DNA from: Baffinella frigidus
Taxonomy: Eukaryota > Cryptophyceae > Cryptomonadales > Baffinellaceae
DNA length: 13,336 bases
Assembly: GCA_026770585.1 (NCBI GenBank)
Contig: MU646322.1
Coordinates: 38,288 to 51,623, forward strand
Direction of reading: 5' to 3'
Under the pieces are notes generated by a model, which was not told the DNA's origin, did no database searches, and was given only the letters and a program-made list of their open reading frames with translations. How positions within the stretch are numbered: position 1 is the first letter of the stretch; every line of letters starts with the position of its first letter. A program made the translations under genes and the position numbers. Shown here one piece after another: positions 9,001 to 12,000 of this stretch.

Positions 9001-12000
9001 ACCTCAGAACCCTATGCGGGGCATGCCACCCAACCTTGGGGCAGACCCCCCCACCCTTTTCGCACAGGGTTGAGAGTTAAGGGACACGTCAGCGCCCTAA
9101 ACCCTGAACCCTACACCCTATACCCCACACCCCACACCCCACACCCTGCACCCGTTTCAGTAGCGGGGGTCGTGCACCGCCCCGCGTGTGCTAGAGTTTA
9201 GGGTTAGGTCCGTGGACCGCTGTCGTGTACTCACTTCTTCGTTCGTGCCGCAGGGCGACGCTCCTCGAGGACTGCCGGTGCGTCGCTGGCTACGCGGCTC
9301 CCGCGCTGCAGGCGTGCGCCGTCTGTCAGCCGGGCACTTACTCCCCCGGCCGCGAGGTGCGTCTTTCGGGTTTAGGAGTTTGGAGTGAGGGGTTAGGAGT
9401 TAGGAGTTAGGGGGTAGGGGGTAGGGGTTAGGAGTTGGGGGTTAGGAGTCGGGGTACGCGGCTCCCGCGCTGCAGGCGTGCGTGCGGGGGGGTGAAAATT
9501 CTTGTGGGTGTGGCCTATATATGATAGATGGACGGCTTATTTGGACGTGACGGTAGTAACTTTTTGTACCGGCTTGTACCTTTTTGTACCGCCTTGTTAC
9601 AGCCCCGGCGCCTGCTCTTGAAGCGTGCGCCATCTGCGCGCCGGGCGCTTACTCCCCCGGACGGGAGGTGCGCCCTTAACTAACACATAGATCAACCCTT
9701 AACTAACACATAGACCCTAAACCCTGAACCCTAAACCATAAACCAAAAATCATAAACCATAAACCGTAAGCCATAATCCTCAACCTTAATCCCTAATCCC
9801 TAATCCCCAATCCCTAAACCCTAAACCATAAACCATAAACCATAAACCCCACCCCCCAAACCCTAAACCCCAAACCCCAAACCCTAAACCCTAAACCCTA
9901 AACCCTAAACCCTAAACCTTAAACCCTAAATCTTGTTTTACCTTCAACCCTTTGTTGTGCCCTGATCCCTGACCCGTCAACCCTAAACATTGTTTTCACG
10001 CGGCAGGACGCGTGCCGAGACTGCCCGGCAGGAAATTTCTCCAACGGGACTGGGGCTGTCGAGTGCGAGACGTGCCCGGAGCACTCTGCGAGCGAGAGGG
10101 GGAGCGCGCTGTGCACGTGCTCGGACGGTATATTCCCGACCCCCCCACACCCTGGACGCCCCATCGACGATATGTGCTCATAACCTGAGGATCACTCATC
10201 GGTCGGAGGATTCCCGGGAGGTGTTTCCCTTTACCTAGGGTTTACATACTCACAGTCGACTTGGTGCTTGGGTGGGTGGACGACGAGGGTGGCGGCTGCC
10301 CCCGCTCTTGATCCCGCGATTTAAACCCTGAACCCTAAACACTAAACTCGAACAGGGTGGGTGGACGACGAGGATGGCGGGTGCATGAACGACGACGAGT
10401 GCAACGCGGACAGTGAGAACTCTTCGCACACCTGCCACGCTTCCGCCAACTGCACCGACACTCAAGGTCCGTCGTTCAGCGGTGGTCAGTTATGTTGGGA
10501 ACCAATCACCCCAAAAGGACCCAAAGGGTTTAGGGGTTTAGCAGTGCCAACTGCACCGACACTGAAGGTCCCCCCAGCCCCCGTCGTGGCCGCAAATCGC
10601 CCTTTTGTAACCCCCTTGGTCTGCACTGGAGGCCGTCGGAATCCGGCGACCTGTGGTACAAATCAGGAGTCTCGGCAAAGAGAATGAACCGCGACGAATG
10701 CGACGCGGACAGTGAGAACAGTTCGCACACCTGCCACGCCTCCGCCAACTGCACCGACACTCAACCCCCGCAGGAAACCTGCCGCGCAATGCTCAACCCT
10801 GAACCCTGTGCCAGGGAGCTTCACATGCGAGTGCACCCCCGGCTTCGTCGGCAACGGCACCGCCTGCTCACCCTGCGCGCCGGGTTTTGCCTGTCCCGGG
10901 GGGAACGCCTCCACCGCGTGTGAGGCGGACGCTTACTCGGCTCCGACGGGGGAGAGATGTGCCGCGTGCCCGAAGAATTCGTCGAGTGGGGTGCGATCGG
11001 GGAACGCGAGCGCGTGCGTGTGCGCGCCCGGGTAAGCCCTCACTCCTCAACCCTTTGCAAGAAACACCTTGACCCTAAATCCTAAACCCGACACCATACA
11101 CCAGACACCCTAGACCATAAACCAACCCCACCATACCATAAACCAACCCCAAACCAACCCTAAACAATCGACGCTAAAGCATAAACCCTTAACCCGAAAC
11201 CCTGAACCCTAAACCCTGAATCCTTAGGCCCCAAAACCGCAACCCCTCAACGCTAAACCTCCAAACCCCACACCAGGTTTGAAGGGGAGATACTGAACGA
11301 GGCGAGCAACTGCACCGACGTGGACGAGTAAACCCTTAACCCTACACCCCAAACCCTAAACCCCAAACCCTGCACCCCAAACCCTAAACCCCAAACCCAA
11401 GCCCTAAACCCCAAACCCAAAATCCAAACCCCAAAACCCCAAACCCCAAACCCCAAACCCTCAACCCTCAACCCTCAACCCTCAACCGTAAACCGTAAAC
11501 CTCCAAACCCCAAACCCTTCACCCCAAACCCTAAACCCCAAACCCTACACCCCAAACCCTGAACCCCAACACCTAAGCCCTAAACCCCAAACCCCAAACC
11601 CAAGACCCCAAACCCCAAACCCCAAACCCCAAACCCTCAACCCTCAACCCTCAACCTTAAACCCTAAACCTCCAAACCCCACACCCCGAAACCAGGTGCG
11701 CGCTCTCCCCCTGCAACGCCCCAAACACCTCTCCCTACGCCCTCAACCCTACACCCTCAACCCCAAACCTTGAAACAAAAAAACACCACACACTCAACCA
11801 TATACCAAACCAGGTGCGCGCTCTCCCCCTGCAACGCCCCAAACACTTATCCCTCAACCCTGAACCCTACACCCTCAACCCCAAACCTTGAAACGAAAAA
11901 ACACCAAACACTCAACCATATACCAAACCAGGTGCGCGCTCTCCCCCTGCAACGCCCCAAACACCTATCCCTACGCCCTCAGCCCTACACCCTCAACCCC

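Noticed and set aside
9530-9602. TTTTTGTACC repeats as a terminator or promoter
   Set aside because: A short duplicated motif inside intron 19 before an exon echo; no evidence of regulatory function.
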